DNA of 36,406 nucleotides from Gammaproteobacteria bacterium (GCA_028293745.1 JAQGOF010000097.1:1-36406), one strand, 5' to 3'; counted from the stretch's first letter, positions 14,406 through 23,748 are shown. The notes: a model not told the origin generated them from the letters alone. Numbers and translations: made by a program.

Positions 14406-16531
14406 GCACGAAGAAAGTGCATACCTTTTGTCGCATTTGCGAGCCTGGCTGTGGACTGCTGGCGCAGGTCGAAGACGGCCGGATCCTGTCTCTCAGGAAC
14501 GATAAAGATCACCCGATTCACAGAGGCTTCTGCTGCCACAAGGGCATCCAGTATCTGCGTGTACATCAGGATCCGGACAGGCTCAACTACCCGCTCAGGC
14601 GCTGCAACCCGCGCAGCGAAGAGCGGGGCGATTTTGCGCCGGTGAGTTGGGATCAGGCTGCGACCGAAATCGGCGCCAAGCTCAATGACATCGTGCGGCG
14701 GTATGGCGACAAAGCCATCGCCATGTACCAGGGCAATCCCACGGTCTTCAGCAACAACTACTGGACCAACGCGGAGGCTCTGAGCGGCGGCTTTGGCGCA
14801 GGGCCCCGCTTCAGTGCCCTCACTCAGGATGCTGCGAACAAGTTTGCCGGTAGCGAAGCCATCTATGGCTCGTTCATGGTTCATCCAATTCCGGACCTGC
14901 CGCATACCGATTACTTCCTGGGTATCGGCTGCAACCCGGCGATATCGCACATGTCGCTGGTAAGCGTCTCCGACCCGATGGCCAAGCTGCGGGCGATCAA
15001 ACAGCGTGGCGGCAAGATCGTTTTCATCAACCCCCGTCAGATCGAGTCGGCGACACCCGAAACGGGCGAGGTGCTGCAGATCAGGCCCGATACCGACTTT
15101 TACTTTCTGGCGGGGCTGCTGCACGAGATCATCTTCAACATCGGTTATGACCGACAACGGGTCGAGAGACGCGCCAAAAACCTCGATGAGCTGCTCGGGT
15201 TCGTGAAGACCTGGCCGGCGGAGCGCGCTGCCGCGGTCAGCGGTATCAGCCTCGGGGCGATTCGCGAGATTGCGCGCGAGTTTTGCGCGGCATCGTCGGC
15301 CAGTATCTATATGTCCACGGGCGTGAACCAGGGCAGCCAGGGTGTGTTGGCGTACTGGATGCTGCAGACGATCAGCCTGGTGTCGGGCAATCTTGGCAGG
15401 CGCGGCGGCAATATCTACCCCGTGGGGTTCTGCCCGACAGCGCAATTCACCAAGCGAAAGCAGGATCAGCCGTTCTTCGACACGGAGTTCGGCGAGCTGC
15501 GGGCCATTGCCGGCACCATGCCCGGCAATCTGATGCCCGAGCTGCTCGAAAGCCGGCAGAACCCGGTCAAGGCTTTGATCGTGATATCGGGCAATCCGCT
15601 TCTCTCGGTTGGAGGGGAGGCACGGTTACGCGCGGCATTTCAGGGTCTGGAGCTGATTGTCGTATTGGACATCTACCGCTCGGTGACAGCGGAGCTCGCC
15701 GACTATGTGCTGCCCGCGACGGATTTTCTGGAGCGCGAGGACGTCAACTCGCTCGGACTCGGCATGCAGATGGAACCGCATGTGCAATACACCCCGGCAG
15801 TGGTGCCTCCGGCGGGGGAGCGTCGCGATGACTGGTGGATCCTGTCGCGCCTGCTGCAGGCGATGGGCAGGCCTTCGTTGCTGGATGATCCGCAACCGAA
15901 ACCCTTCGGCGCTGTCGAAGCGATGCTGCAATACAGTGGCCTCAGTCTCGACAAGCTGAAACAAATGCCATGCCAGACGGCGGTCCTTCCGGAGCCGGAC
16001 CCGGAGGAGTTATTCCGCTTTGGCGTGCAAAATGACGATGGCTTGATCGATTGTTGTCCGCAGCTGTTCGAGCGAGGCTACGCCTCAGCCGAGCGGCACT
16101 GGCGGGGGTTGATTGCAGAACCGAAGGATCAGCTCAAACTCATCACGCGGCGCACAGGGCTGATGATCAACAGCTGGATGAACAATCTGCCGGTGCACAA
16201 GAAGAGCGTCCACATGACCAACCCCTTGTGGATGAACCCTCAGGATGCCGAGTCGCGCAGCCTGTTCGCGGGCGATGAGGTCCGTGTGCAGACGGACTTT
16301 GGGCAGGTGCAGGCCGAGCTGGTGCTCGATGCGACGTTGAGACCCGGTGTTGTTGCGATGTCTCACGGTTGGGGGCAGAGCAAAGCGTACGGACTGAGCA
16401 CGGCGAGCCGATTCCCGGGTGTCAATGTGAATCACCTGGCGGCGGTCGGCGCCGGCAGTTTTGATGTACTCAGCAACCAGGCACAACTGACCGGCATCAA
16501 AGTCCAGGTGACCGCGAGCTCGCCGCAGTGA
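14402..16531 (+). CDS. Molybdopterin oxidoreductase 1 (Mop1), DMSO reductase family, cytoplasmic
   Basis: Catalytic subunit of 709 residues with a bis-molybdopterin Mo (or W) cofactor and one N-terminal [4Fe-4S] cluster: Cys10, Cys13, Cys17 and Cys45 (FCRICEPGC, FCCHKG; Cys44 is extra). It has no twin-arginine signal, so it should be cytoplasmic. Cofactor-binding segments include GIGCNPA, FINPRQIESATPETGEVLQIRPDTD, SGNPL, LPATDFLERED and, at the C-terminus, HMTNPLWMNPQDAESRSLFAGDEVRV. It is about 89% identical by hand alignment to Mop2 (32263). At the site that matches the Mo ligand of formate dehydrogenase and nitrate reductase it has Ala144 (codon 14831-14833), where Mop2 has Cys. Other differences cluster at 110-122 and 181-188. 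Neighbours: ferredoxin reductase 14 bases upstream, SDR 10 bases downstream. The reaction is unknown; water-based hydroxylation, hydration or a reduction are all possible in this family. Confidence 0.93.
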   Translation: MSTKKVHTFCRICEPGCGLLAQVEDGRILSLRNDKDHPIHRGFCCHKGIQYLRVHQDPDRLNYPLRRCNPRSEERGDFAPVSWDQAATEIGAKLNDIVRRYGDKAIAMYQGNPTVFSNNYWTNAEALSGGFGAGPRFSALTQDAANKFAGSEAIYGSFMVHPIPDLPHTDYFLGIGCNPAISHMSLVSVSDPMAKLRAIKQRGGKIVFINPRQIESATPETGEVLQIRPDTDFYFLAGLLHEIIFNIGYDRQRVERRAKNLDELLGFVKTWPAERAAAVSGISLGAIREIAREFCAASSASIYMSTGVNQGSQGVLAYWMLQTISLVSGNLGRRGGNIYPVGFCPTAQFTKRKQDQPFFDTEFGELRAIAGTMPGNLMPELLESRQNPVKALIVISGNPLLSVGGEARLRAAFQGLELIVVLDIYRSVTAELADYVLPATDFLEREDVNSLGLGMQMEPHVQYTPAVVPPAGERRDDWWILSRLLQAMGRPSLLDDPQPKPFGAVEAMLQYSGLSLDKLKQMPCQTAVLPEPDPEELFRFGVQNDDGLIDCCPQLFERGYASAERHWRGLIAEPKDQLKLITRRTGLMINSWMNNLPVHKKSVHMTNPLWMNPQDAESRSLFAGDEVRVQTDFGQVQAELVLDATLRPGVVAMSHGWGQSKAYGLSTASRFPGVNVNHLAAVGAGSFDVLSNQAQLTGIKVQVTASSPQ

Positions 16532-16541
16532 GGAGACGCTG

Positions 16542-17267
16542 ATGATCAGCTTATCAGGTAAGGTTGCCATCGTTACAGGCGCAGCCAGCGGCCAGGGAGC
16601 CGCCGAAGCCAGATTGCTCGCGGCGGCGGGAGCGAAGGTCGTCCTGACAGATATCAGTGACAAGGGCCGGGCTGTCGCGGCCGAGCTGGGCGGCAATGGT
16701 GTTTTCGTAGACCAGGACGTCAGTCAGGAGGCAGATTGGGGGCGGGTCATCGAGCAGGCCCTGGCACGGTTCGGACGCCTCGACGTGCTCGTGAACAATG
16801 CCGGCATTTATAAGCCGGGCACCCTGCCCGATACGGACGTTGCCTTGTGGGATCGCCACTATCGCGTCAACCAGCTCGGGGTGTTCCTCGGCATGCGCGC
16901 CGCGCTGCAGCCGATGCTGAAAAGCGGGGGCGGGTCGATTATCAATGTCTCATCCAAGGCGGGTATGAGCAAGGGACCTAACATGTTTGCCTACGGGAGC
17001 AGCAAGTGGGCGGTGCGTGGCATGTCGCAGCTCGCCGCTGTCGACTATGCGCCCTTTGGGATCCGCGTAAACGCGATCTATCCCGGCATGATAGACACGC
17101 CGATGCTCGCAGAGAACAACCCGGAGCAACTGGCGATGTACAAGAATATGATCCCGCTGAAACGTGTGGGAAGGCCAGAGGAGGTCGCCCAGGTGGTACT
17201 GTTCCTTGCCTCAGACCTGTCCAGCTACATGAGCGGCGCGGAGATCGGAATCGACGGAGGCCTTTGA
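16542..17267 (+). CDS. Short-chain dehydrogenase/reductase (SDR 3)
   Basis: Classical SDR of 241 residues: TGAASGQG (12-19), Asp37 after the second strand (NAD preference), NNAG (85-88), Ser138, YGSSK (Tyr151, Lys155) and PGMIDTPM. It resembles 3-alpha/20-beta-hydroxysteroid and cyclic-alcohol dehydrogenases. GAGGAGA overlaps the Mop1 stop and gives a good ribosome site, so it is co-translated with Mop1. The product of a Mo-dependent hydroxylation would be an alcohol, so oxidation of that alcohol to a ketone by this SDR is a natural reading, and the ketone would suit the BVMO; this is inference. The TetR gene starts 5 bases after its stop. Confidence 0.93.
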   Translation: MISLSGKVAIVTGAASGQGAAEARLLAAAGAKVVLTDISDKGRAVAAELGGNGVFVDQDVSQEADWGRVIEQALARFGRLDVLVNNAGIYKPGTLPDTDVALWDRHYRVNQLGVFLGMRAALQPMLKSGGGSIINVSSKAGMSKGPNMFAYGSSKWAVRGMSQLAAVDYAPFGIRVNAIYPGMIDTPMLAENNPEQLAMYKNMIPLKRVGRPEEVAQVVLFLASDLSSYMSGAEIGIDGGL

Positions 17268-17272
17268 TCGCC

Positions 17273-17995
17273 ATGGACGCGCCCAGCAGAACGGCACGCA
17301 TGAGCCGCGGTTCGGGGCGTGTTGGCCGAAGACACCCCACCGAGTTTATCGAGCGGCTCATGAAGGTCGCCTTCGACGCCTTCGTTGCATACGGCTATGA
17401 AGGGGCCAGTATGCGGCAGATCGCCAAGGAGGCGGGTACCACCATCCAGCGTGTTGTTTACCACGTCCGCTCCAAGGAGGAATTGTGGAAACAGGTCATC
17501 AAGCGGGTGGTGGATAGTTATGATCTTCGGAGGAAAGCCGTGCTGGAATCGCTCGGCGATGCGTCGGCTGCGACCAGGCTGAGGCATGTCATCGACGACA
17601 TGGTCACATTTCAGGCGCAGACGCCTGGCATTCACCGTATGATGACTGCCGATGCCGCGCAGGCAAGCAAGCGGCTCACCTGGCTGTGTCAGAATTACCT
17701 GCTCGCGCAGGTTCGCGAGATGGTCGGGCTGATCAAGGAAGCCCAGGGCGAGGGTGCCGTCAGGCCCGTGGATCCCGCGCGGCTACGCTATGCCATCCTG
17801 TCGATGGGCGCTGTGCCTTTCGCCATAGCCGCCGAGTTCCAGGCGACGACAGGTCATAATCCATTTGATCGCGAGGAGGTCCGCAGGACGATCGATTTTA
17901 TCTGCGAGTTGGTCTTTGTAGATAACACGCCAGACCCATCCGGTCCAAAGCCAGTGCGCGACGCGGATGCGCGGCGCCCAAAGCGTAAAAAATGA
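17273..17995 (+). CDS. TetR-family transcriptional regulator
   Basis: Protein of 240 residues. The N-terminal helix-turn-helix domain covers about 20-75: IERLMKVAFDAFVAYGYEGASMRQIAKEAGTTIQRVVYHVRSKEELWKQVI. Helices of the ligand domain follow, and the tail is basic (RDADARRPKRKK). The ATG at 17273 lies 5 bases after the SDR stop and 12 bases after GGAGG; a longer frame from 17006 merely overlaps the SDR in another frame. As the last gene of the reductase/Mop1/SDR unit it may control that unit, or it may bind the CATATG palindromes at four divergent promoters, which have the 16-20 base dyad form usual for TetR proteins. It converges on the thiolase/crotonase fusion gene, with 19 bases between the stops. 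Confidence 0.92.
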   Translation: MDAPSRTARMSRGSGRVGRRHPTEFIERLMKVAFDAFVAYGYEGASMRQIAKEAGTTIQRVVYHVRSKEELWKQVIKRVVDSYDLRRKAVLESLGDASAATRLRHVIDDMVTFQAQTPGIHRMMTADAAQASKRLTWLCQNYLLAQVREMVGLIKEAQGEGAVRPVDPARLRYAILSMGAVPFAIAAEFQATTGHNPFDREEVRRTIDFICELVFVDNTPDPSGPKPVRDADARRPKRKK

Positions 17996-18014
17996 TCTTG
18001 CAGGGTCTGCAGCA

Positions 18015-20348
18015 TCATCGGCCCTTCCATTGCGGCGCGCGCTTCTGCACGAAGGCGAGTGGGCCTTCTTTGATATCGGCGGAGCGAAACAGCGCCCGTG
18101 TTGCCGGATAGCGGCTCTGCTGTGTGTAGGCCTGCGCGATCGATGGTGTGTCGAGCGCCTTGTGCACAATCTGCTTTGCGGCGCGTATTGACATAGGGCT
18201 GGAGGCGACGATATCCGCGGCCCATCGTCTTGCGGTCGCGAGCAGCTCAGGAGGCTTGGTGATCTCGTTGACGAATCCAAGCCGCAAGCCCTCCGCGGCC
18301 GAGACCTTGCGGCCGCTGAGGATGATGCCCATCGCCTGCTTGAGTCCGATCTCGCGTGGCAAGCGCAGCAGACCGCCGCACAGCGCAGCCAAGCCCACTT
18401 TGGGTTCCGGCAACGCGAAGAATGCAGTTTCTACCGCAACGATGATGTCGCATGCCAGCGCGATCTCGAATCCGCCGCCCATTGCCACGCCATTGACGGC
18501 GGCGATGACCGGTTTGTCCAGATCGAAGCGCCCAGTCAACCCGCCAAAGCCGGCGAGTGGCATCTCCAGCCTCGCGCCTCGCGCCATCGCGCCTGCGGTA
18601 AACTTCAAGTCGTTGCCAGCGGAAAACGCCTGGTCGCCGGCACCAGTGAGGATCGCCACCCATTGGTCCGGGTCGGCGGCAAACTCGTCGAATATCTCAG
18701 CGAGCTCGGCGTTTGCGGATGGATGCAGTGCATTCATCGACTCTATGCGATTGATCGTGACGATGGTCAGCGGACCTTCGCGCTCCACCAATGAGAAGCG
18801 CGGCCTTCTCGTGTGGGAAGCCGCTTCGCCGGCTTTCCATAGAGGCTTTCCGAACGGATCGATCCGAACATGCCCCCTACGACCGATTGCCGACTCCGCA
18901 GGCGACTGCAGCAGCGCCATCGATTCAGTATCTTCCTCGTATACCCGTGCCATCGTGCGACTGCCGTCCGGCGTGCGGACTATCACGAAGCCCTCGAGCG
19001 CCACCCCGCTATTGTCATACAGGACGGTGTAGGTCTCGATTGTCGCTGGTCCGCTATAGTGTTCGTCGAGAGCCGGTACGGGGCCCCGCGCCTCGTCCGC
19101 CTCATCCTGGACTGAGTAATTCAACGCGAGTGGAGCAGGGGCGGAGCGGGCACTCACCACTAACGCGTGGTGTTTGGTGACATAACCTCCTTGCGCATAG
19201 AGGAGCCCGACCTCCTGAGGCGCCTCCCGCAACTCGCGGACCATCGCACAGAACGCGTGACCCATGTAGTTGTTGATGGGTCCGCCAAAGAAAGTAAGCC
19301 CCCCGGCCACGGTCGGTGGGTGTTGGGCGGGGTCGAGACCGAGCGTGCGCAGGGCCATTTTTGGTACTACGGGGAAGCAGCTATAAAGCTCCAATCGGTC
19401 GAATGCCTCGGCGTCGCCCCCGACGATCTCGACAGCTTTTTGCAGCGTGGCAGCTTGTGCGGTGCTGTGATCGTAGCGGTCGCGAAGCAGGTAGTGCTCC
19501 GGTTCGCTCGCGCTGGCTCCGCCCCAGATATGTATTAGCCGCCCCTCGGGTATTCCCGCCGCCCGCGCCGTCGCCAGGTTGGTCACGATGATCGCTGCGG
19601 CTTGGTTGACAGTCGGATTCGCTACCATGAGCTTCGGATAGGGCCACGCGACAAGCCGATTATCAGCCCGCACGGCTGCAATCACTTCTGCGCGCGGACT
19701 GCTTCGATTCCACGCGTAGGGATTTTGCGAAGCGACCGCGGCGTATTGGGCCCACAGGGCAGCCGATTCCCTCTGGCCTTGTTCAGGGGTCAATCCCCAA
19801 GCGGCCTGAGTCGCCATTTCATAGAAGGGGTAAACCTGTACCGGCTCGGTGACACCGAGCTCCTTCGCCACTCCGCTGATGGCCGACCTCGGCGAGGAAA
19901 ACGGGACGGAGTCTTTTTGCGAGACCAATGGCGTCCAGGGAAGGTCCGCGTGCTCCTTGCGCGCTCGTTTGATGGAGTGGAGGGCTTCGCCACCGACTAT
20001 TGCAGCGACGCTCAGCTCGCCCCGCGTGATGCGGAGCGCGGCTTCGTGTATCAACCGGATCGGCGTCTCCCCGCCCATGCTGGCATTGACCTTGCGCGAG
20101 GGGTGGATGCCCAGTGTGGAACAGAGCTGGCCGACAGGATCGACATAGCGCCAGCCCACGAAGGCAACCACCTCAAGCAAATCGAGCCGCTCGAGCATCC
20201 CGCCGCCGCCGTCACGATCCGCCGCGCGAAGTGCCTGAGACATTAACGCGATGGGCTCGAGTGCCTCAGCTATGTTCGCCGGCCGTTCCACGTACTCGCC
20301 GATGCCAACGATGACTGGCGTTGTTTCAGGCTTGTTCACGCTCGCCAT
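18015..20348 (-). CDS. Thiolase-like domain fused to an enoyl-CoA hydratase/isomerase
   Basis: Bifunctional-looking protein of 777 residues. Residues 1-400 are a thiolase-like fold of the SCP2-thiolase / acetyl-CoA acetyltransferase group, followed at 410-510 by an extra small domain as in mycobacterial thiolase-like protein TLP1. Residues 515-777 form a complete crotonase. The thiolase half has ASMGGETP where active thiolases carry the nucleophilic cysteine, and YAQGGY where the second cysteine (CxG) is expected; it keeps NNYMGHAF. The crotonase half keeps the oxyanion loop FSAGNDLK and both catalytic glutamates, Glu628 (GGFEIALACD) and Glu648 (ALPEPKVGL), 20 apart as in enoyl-CoA hydratase. 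It overlaps the upstream synthetase gene by 23 bases. No stop or frameshift divides the halves. The crotonase should be active; the thiolase half may act on or carry an acyl-CoA in a different way. Confidence 0.88.
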   Translation of the reverse strand: MASVNKPETTPVIVGIGEYVERPANIAEALEPIALMSQALRAADRDGGGGMLERLDLLEVVAFVGWRYVDPVGQLCSTLGIHPSRKVNASMGGETPIRLIHEAALRITRGELSVAAIVGGEALHSIKRARKEHADLPWTPLVSQKDSVPFSSPRSAISGVAKELGVTEPVQVYPFYEMATQAAWGLTPEQGQRESAALWAQYAAVASQNPYAWNRSSPRAEVIAAVRADNRLVAWPYPKLMVANPTVNQAAAIIVTNLATARAAGIPEGRLIHIWGGASASEPEHYLLRDRYDHSTAQAATLQKAVEIVGGDAEAFDRLELYSCFPVVPKMALRTLGLDPAQHPPTVAGGLTFFGGPINNYMGHAFCAMVRELREAPQEVGLLYAQGGYVTKHHALVVSARSAPAPLALNYSVQDEADEARGPVPALDEHYSGPATIETYTVLYDNSGVALEGFVIVRTPDGSRTMARVYEEDTESMALLQSPAESAIGRRGHVRIDPFGKPLWKAGEAASHTRRPRFSLVEREGPLTIVTINRIESMNALHPSANAELAEIFDEFAADPDQWVAILTGAGDQAFSAGNDLKFTAGAMARGARLEMPLAGFGGLTGRFDLDKPVIAAVNGVAMGGGFEIALACDIIVAVETAFFALPEPKVGLAALCGGLLRLPREIGLKQAMGIILSGRKVSAAEGLRLGFVNEITKPPELLATARRWAADIVASSPMSIRAAKQIVHKALDTPSIAQAYTQQSRYPATRALFRSADIKEGPLAFVQKRAPQWKGR

Positions 20349-22476
20349 CCCAAACAGTCACGCCATCGAGCGCCTCAATCTGATCGTCCCACGCCAAGAG
20401 CGGGTTGACTTCCAGCGACACCAGGTTCGGCGCCAGCGCCAATGCCGCATTGCCGATCGCCACAATTGCCTTCGCGGCAGCCTGCCGGTTCACGGCGGGT
20501 GCACCGCGAAAGCCGTCGAGGATGGCCCGCCCGCGCAGTTCATCGAGCATTTCGAGCGCATCCTGCTCCGTCACCGGCAATAATCTGAGGCTGGTGTCTT
20601 TGAGCACCTCAACGAATACGCCTCCCAGGCCAACAGCGATCGCCGCGCCGAACTGCGAATCGCGCATGGTGCCAACGAACAATTCCACGCCGCCCGTTCG
20701 CATCGGCGAGACGATCACGCCTTCGATTCGGGCGTCGGGCCGCGCAGCGGCGACGCGGCCGCGAAGCGCGTCGTGCGCCGCGCGTACGGCGTCGTCACCG
20801 ACGATTTTTAATGCCACGCCGCCCACCTCGGTCTTGTGCAGGATGTTGGGCGAGGCGATTTTCAAGACCACTGGGCCGCCGATTTTGCGCGCTGCCGCGA
20901 CCGCTTCGTCGGCGGAGCCCACAACGGCGCCGGGGATCACATCGAGACCAAAAGCGGCGAGATGATTGAGCACCTCACGTTCGGTTCCAGGCTGACTGTT
21001 TACGCGAGATACAATCGCAAGGGGGACGTTTGAACGCCCACGACGGGCGGACCAGCGGCAGAGTTGGCCGATCGCCCGAAGCACGTGGCGCAAACCTCCG
21101 CCCGAGTAGATGATGCCATTATCCTCCGCAAGGGCGCGGGTCTCGCTGCTCACGGGGGAAAAGGTGGCACTGAGCATCAGGCTCGGCTTGGCGCTTGCCT
21201 TGGCGCCCGCGCCGATAGCTCTCATGAACCGTTCAGCAAACCCGAGCTTGTCTTTCTTGACAGGCGGATCAAACACGTAGGCGATCAGGCCGACCTCCGG
21301 GTCCCGGGACGTTACCTCCATCGCTCGGGTAATCAGGTCAGGCTCCAGCATCGCCGCTCCGGTCAGGTCCAGCGGATTGTTGGGGGTCGCGAACGCCGGG
21401 AGTGTTTCCCGCAGGGCCGACGTTGTGGAAGAGGCGAGCGGTGGGATACGCGTACCCTCGCATTCGGCCTGATCGGTGGCGATCTCGCCCAATCCTCCTG
21501 ACATTGCGATCAAACCGAGACCGGGGCGCGCCACGGGGCCCAGGCGCGCGAACAGATCCGCGGTGATCACGAGTTCCTCCAGCGAGCGAACCCGTGTCAT
21601 TCCAAGCTGACGACACAGAGCATCAAATACACGGTCGTTGCCCACCAAAGAGCCGGTATGAGCCTGGGCAGCCTGTGCGGCCGCCTCGCTGCTTCCCACT
21701 TTCAACACGATGACCGGTTTGCCGACCGAGTCTGCGTATGCGACGGCTTTTGCGAACCGAGCGGGATGCCGCACTGTTTCAAGAAACAGTGCGATGGCGC
21801 GTGCCGGAGAGTTTGCAGCGAGATAGTCGATCGCGTCCGCGACATCGACATCTGCCTCGTTTCCCGTCGAAATGATATGCGTGAGCCCAATGGACTGCTG
21901 ATGCGCGGACTGTTCGAGGTGGGCGGCAAGTGCACCGCTCTGCGAGACCAGCGCAAACGTGGGGCCGGGTGTTGGACGCCGCAGGGGCGTCGTCCACATC
22001 GGCGTGCTATCTATATAGTTCACGAATCCCAGGCAATTGGGTCCGAGGAGGCGGATCCCAACTTTTCGCGCAGCCTGGGCCAGTTGCGCTTGTTGTACCG
22101 CACCAGCGGAACCCATTTCGGCGAAACCGGAGGACAGGAGTACCGCACCTGCCACTCCTGCCGAGCGCAGGTCCTCGATAGTGTCCAGTAACGCGGTCGC
22201 TGGAACCATCAACAAGGCCGCATCGATTGATTCTCCCGCCGCCGCGCAGCTGGTGGCCGCAGGCAGACCGTGAATCGTGCCGCCCTTGGGGTTTACCGGA
22301 ATGATCCGGCCGGCGAATCCGAAGCGAACAAGATTGTCGTGCGCAGCAACCGACCAGATCGACCGTTCCGTGGCGCCTACGAGGGCGATGGACCGCGGTC
22401 GTATGAAGCGGTCCAGCAATCCCCGCGAAGGTTCCGAGGAGTGCGTGGCAGGGATGGAAGGCGTGTCATCCATCAT
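20326..22476 (-). CDS. Acyl-CoA synthetase, ADP (NDP)-forming type
   Basis: Single-chain NDP-forming acyl-CoA synthetase of 716 residues, making an acyl-CoA from acid, CoA and ATP through a phosphohistidine. Domains in order: CoA-binding Rossmann (about 20-155: SIALVGATERS, VNPKGGTIHG, GPNCLGFVNY), two succinyl-CoA-ligase-like domains (SQSGALAAHLEQ; STGNEADVDVADAIDYLA; AHTGSLVGN around His273), and a C-terminal ATP-grasp (GGPVVLKIASPNILHKTEVGGV, PMRTGGVELFVG, GLGGVFVEV, SLEVNPL). The ATG at 22476 follows the hydrolase stop by 19 bases; a start at 22644 would lie inside the hydrolase gene. It is the middle gene of a minus-strand unit of three, ahead of the thiolase/crotonase fusion. It likely activates the acid released by the adjacent hydrolase. 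Confidence 0.92.
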   Translation of the reverse strand: MMDDTPSIPATHSSEPSRGLLDRFIRPRSIALVGATERSIWSVAAHDNLVRFGFAGRIIPVNPKGGTIHGLPAATSCAAAGESIDAALLMVPATALLDTIEDLRSAGVAGAVLLSSGFAEMGSAGAVQQAQLAQAARKVGIRLLGPNCLGFVNYIDSTPMWTTPLRRPTPGPTFALVSQSGALAAHLEQSAHQQSIGLTHIISTGNEADVDVADAIDYLAANSPARAIALFLETVRHPARFAKAVAYADSVGKPVIVLKVGSSEAAAQAAQAHTGSLVGNDRVFDALCRQLGMTRVRSLEELVITADLFARLGPVARPGLGLIAMSGGLGEIATDQAECEGTRIPPLASSTTSALRETLPAFATPNNPLDLTGAAMLEPDLITRAMEVTSRDPEVGLIAYVFDPPVKKDKLGFAERFMRAIGAGAKASAKPSLMLSATFSPVSSETRALAEDNGIIYSGGGLRHVLRAIGQLCRWSARRGRSNVPLAIVSRVNSQPGTEREVLNHLAAFGLDVIPGAVVGSADEAVAAARKIGGPVVLKIASPNILHKTEVGGVALKIVGDDAVRAAHDALRGRVAAARPDARIEGVIVSPMRTGGVELFVGTMRDSQFGAAIAVGLGGVFVEVLKDTSLRLLPVTEQDALEMLDELRGRAILDGFRGAPAVNRQAAAKAIVAIGNAALALAPNLVSLEVNPLLAWDDQIEALDGVTVWDGEREQA

Positions 22477-22495
22477 TCTTGCGCGTGTCTCCGGA

Positions 22496-23698
22496 CTACT
22501 GATCCAGACAATCAAAGACGGCTTTGATGAGGCCGCGACGACGCGGATCGCGTTCCGCAAGCTCACCCATACGGTTCGGCGTGTAAGAGACGGAGACGTC
22601 AGCAACCGGATCGCCGAGTGAGAAGGTTCCACCCCAGCCGCCATGGTAAAAGGTGTTGGGATTGGGTCCGTACAACCCCTCGTTCACCGCGAAGCCGGCC
22701 GCCCAGCGCGCCTGAACGTTTTTTACCTGATCCAGTCCTTCCGTGCGGACGCGAACCGCCTCTGCGATGACTTCCGGGCTCGCGAGGCGCTTGCCATTTC
22801 GCGGGTGCCCGAGCACGAGCGCATAGAATTCCGCCATGGAGTGCGCGTTACCAAAACCGTTCGCTGCCGGATTATCCGCGTCACGCCATTCGGGCAGATT
22901 GGCATACCTGACATCCATCGGCGGGTTCATCGCGGCCACCTGGGCGCGATTGAGATTCGGGTTGTGCGCCTTGTCCATGTACACCGGGCCCTCCACGCGG
23001 TAGAAGTTACTCAGATCGAGATCCTCATCGGGTCTGACTACCTCAGCGGCCTGGTCGAACTCTTCCGGTTTCAGTCCGATCGATATACCCAGCCTGAAGG
23101 GCAGGGCGATTTCCTGGGCAACGAACTGGCGGACAGTGCGGCCTTCGATACGCTTGAAGAGCACCGCAGTGATGGGACCCAGGCTCACGCCGTGATATCC
23201 GCACGCTGTGCCGGGGAGCCAGAAGGGTGCTTGGGATGCCAGACGCGCCGCCGCGAGGTCTGTCGCCAGTAGTTCATTCAACGTGGTCGGCGCCTCGAAG
23301 CCGGGCAGGCCTGCCTGGTGGCTGAGCAATTGCGCGATGGTGATTGCCTCTTTTCCTTCGGCCCCAAACTCCGGCCAGTACTTGCTCACGCAATCCTCAT
23401 AGGTCGCCAAGCCTCGATCGATGATCATGGCGAAGCAGATGCCTGTGATGGGTTTGGTCCCTGACCACAGTGGAGCGCGTGTCTCGCGAGTCCAGGATTG
23501 CGTGCGGGCCTGGTCCTTCCAGCCGCCCCAGAGATCGACGACCAACCCCCCATGGAGTGTTACCGCCACCGAGGCGCCGAGCTCATCGTGATCCGTGAAG
23601 TTGCGCGTGAATACTTCCCGCACATGGTCGAACTCAGGGCGGTTGAAGCCTTCGATTTTGCCCTTCATTTCCGTATCGCCGCTGGCGCCGTTCTGCAT
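22496..23698 (-). CDS. Serine hydrolase of the class C beta-lactamase / EstB family
   Basis: Esterase-type serine hydrolase of 400 residues with the penicillin-binding fold. The catalytic SxxK is S79-G-T-K82 (APLWSGTKPITG), the general-base Tyr is Tyr168 in GYHGVSLG, and HGGWGGT near the C-terminus replaces the KTG triad. There is no signal peptide, so it is cytoplasmic, like EstB-type esterases. The ATG at 23698 has GGAGAG 6 bases upstream; the frame stays open far upstream, but that part crosses module C and the divergent thiolase gene. It leads the unit hydrolase / ADP-forming synthetase / thiolase-crotonase fusion. Hydrolysis of the ester or lactone made by the BVMO is an attractive but unproven role. 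Confidence 0.92.
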   Translation of the reverse strand: MQNGASGDTEMKGKIEGFNRPEFDHVREVFTRNFTDHDELGASVAVTLHGGLVVDLWGGWKDQARTQSWTRETRAPLWSGTKPITGICFAMIIDRGLATYEDCVSKYWPEFGAEGKEAITIAQLLSHQAGLPGFEAPTTLNELLATDLAAARLASQAPFWLPGTACGYHGVSLGPITAVLFKRIEGRTVRQFVAQEIALPFRLGISIGLKPEEFDQAAEVVRPDEDLDLSNFYRVEGPVYMDKAHNPNLNRAQVAAMNPPMDVRYANLPEWRDADNPAANGFGNAHSMAEFYALVLGHPRNGKRLASPEVIAEAVRVRTEGLDQVKNVQARWAAGFAVNEGLYGPNPNTFYHGGWGGTFSLGDPVADVSVSYTPNRMGELAERDPRRRGLIKAVFDCLDQ

Positions 23699-23748
23699 CG
23701 GTACTCTCCGCTCGGCTCGGGCCTGTATCTGGCGCCGCCGTCTGTCGG

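Noticed and set aside
14300..15445. A 381-codon minus-strand frame opposite Mop1
   Set aside because: It is antisense to Mop1, and a partial equivalent appears opposite Mop2 (32215-33306), as expected from copying the Mop sequence rather than from a real gene.
14402..16531. Export of the Mop enzymes by the Tat system
   Set aside because: Both proteins begin directly with the Fe-S motif (Cys10) and have no twin-arginine signal, so a periplasmic location is not supported.
17006..17995. A longer start for the TetR gene at 17006
   Set aside because: The extra part overlaps the SDR in another frame and has no TetR similarity; the helix-turn-helix region fits the ATG at 17273.
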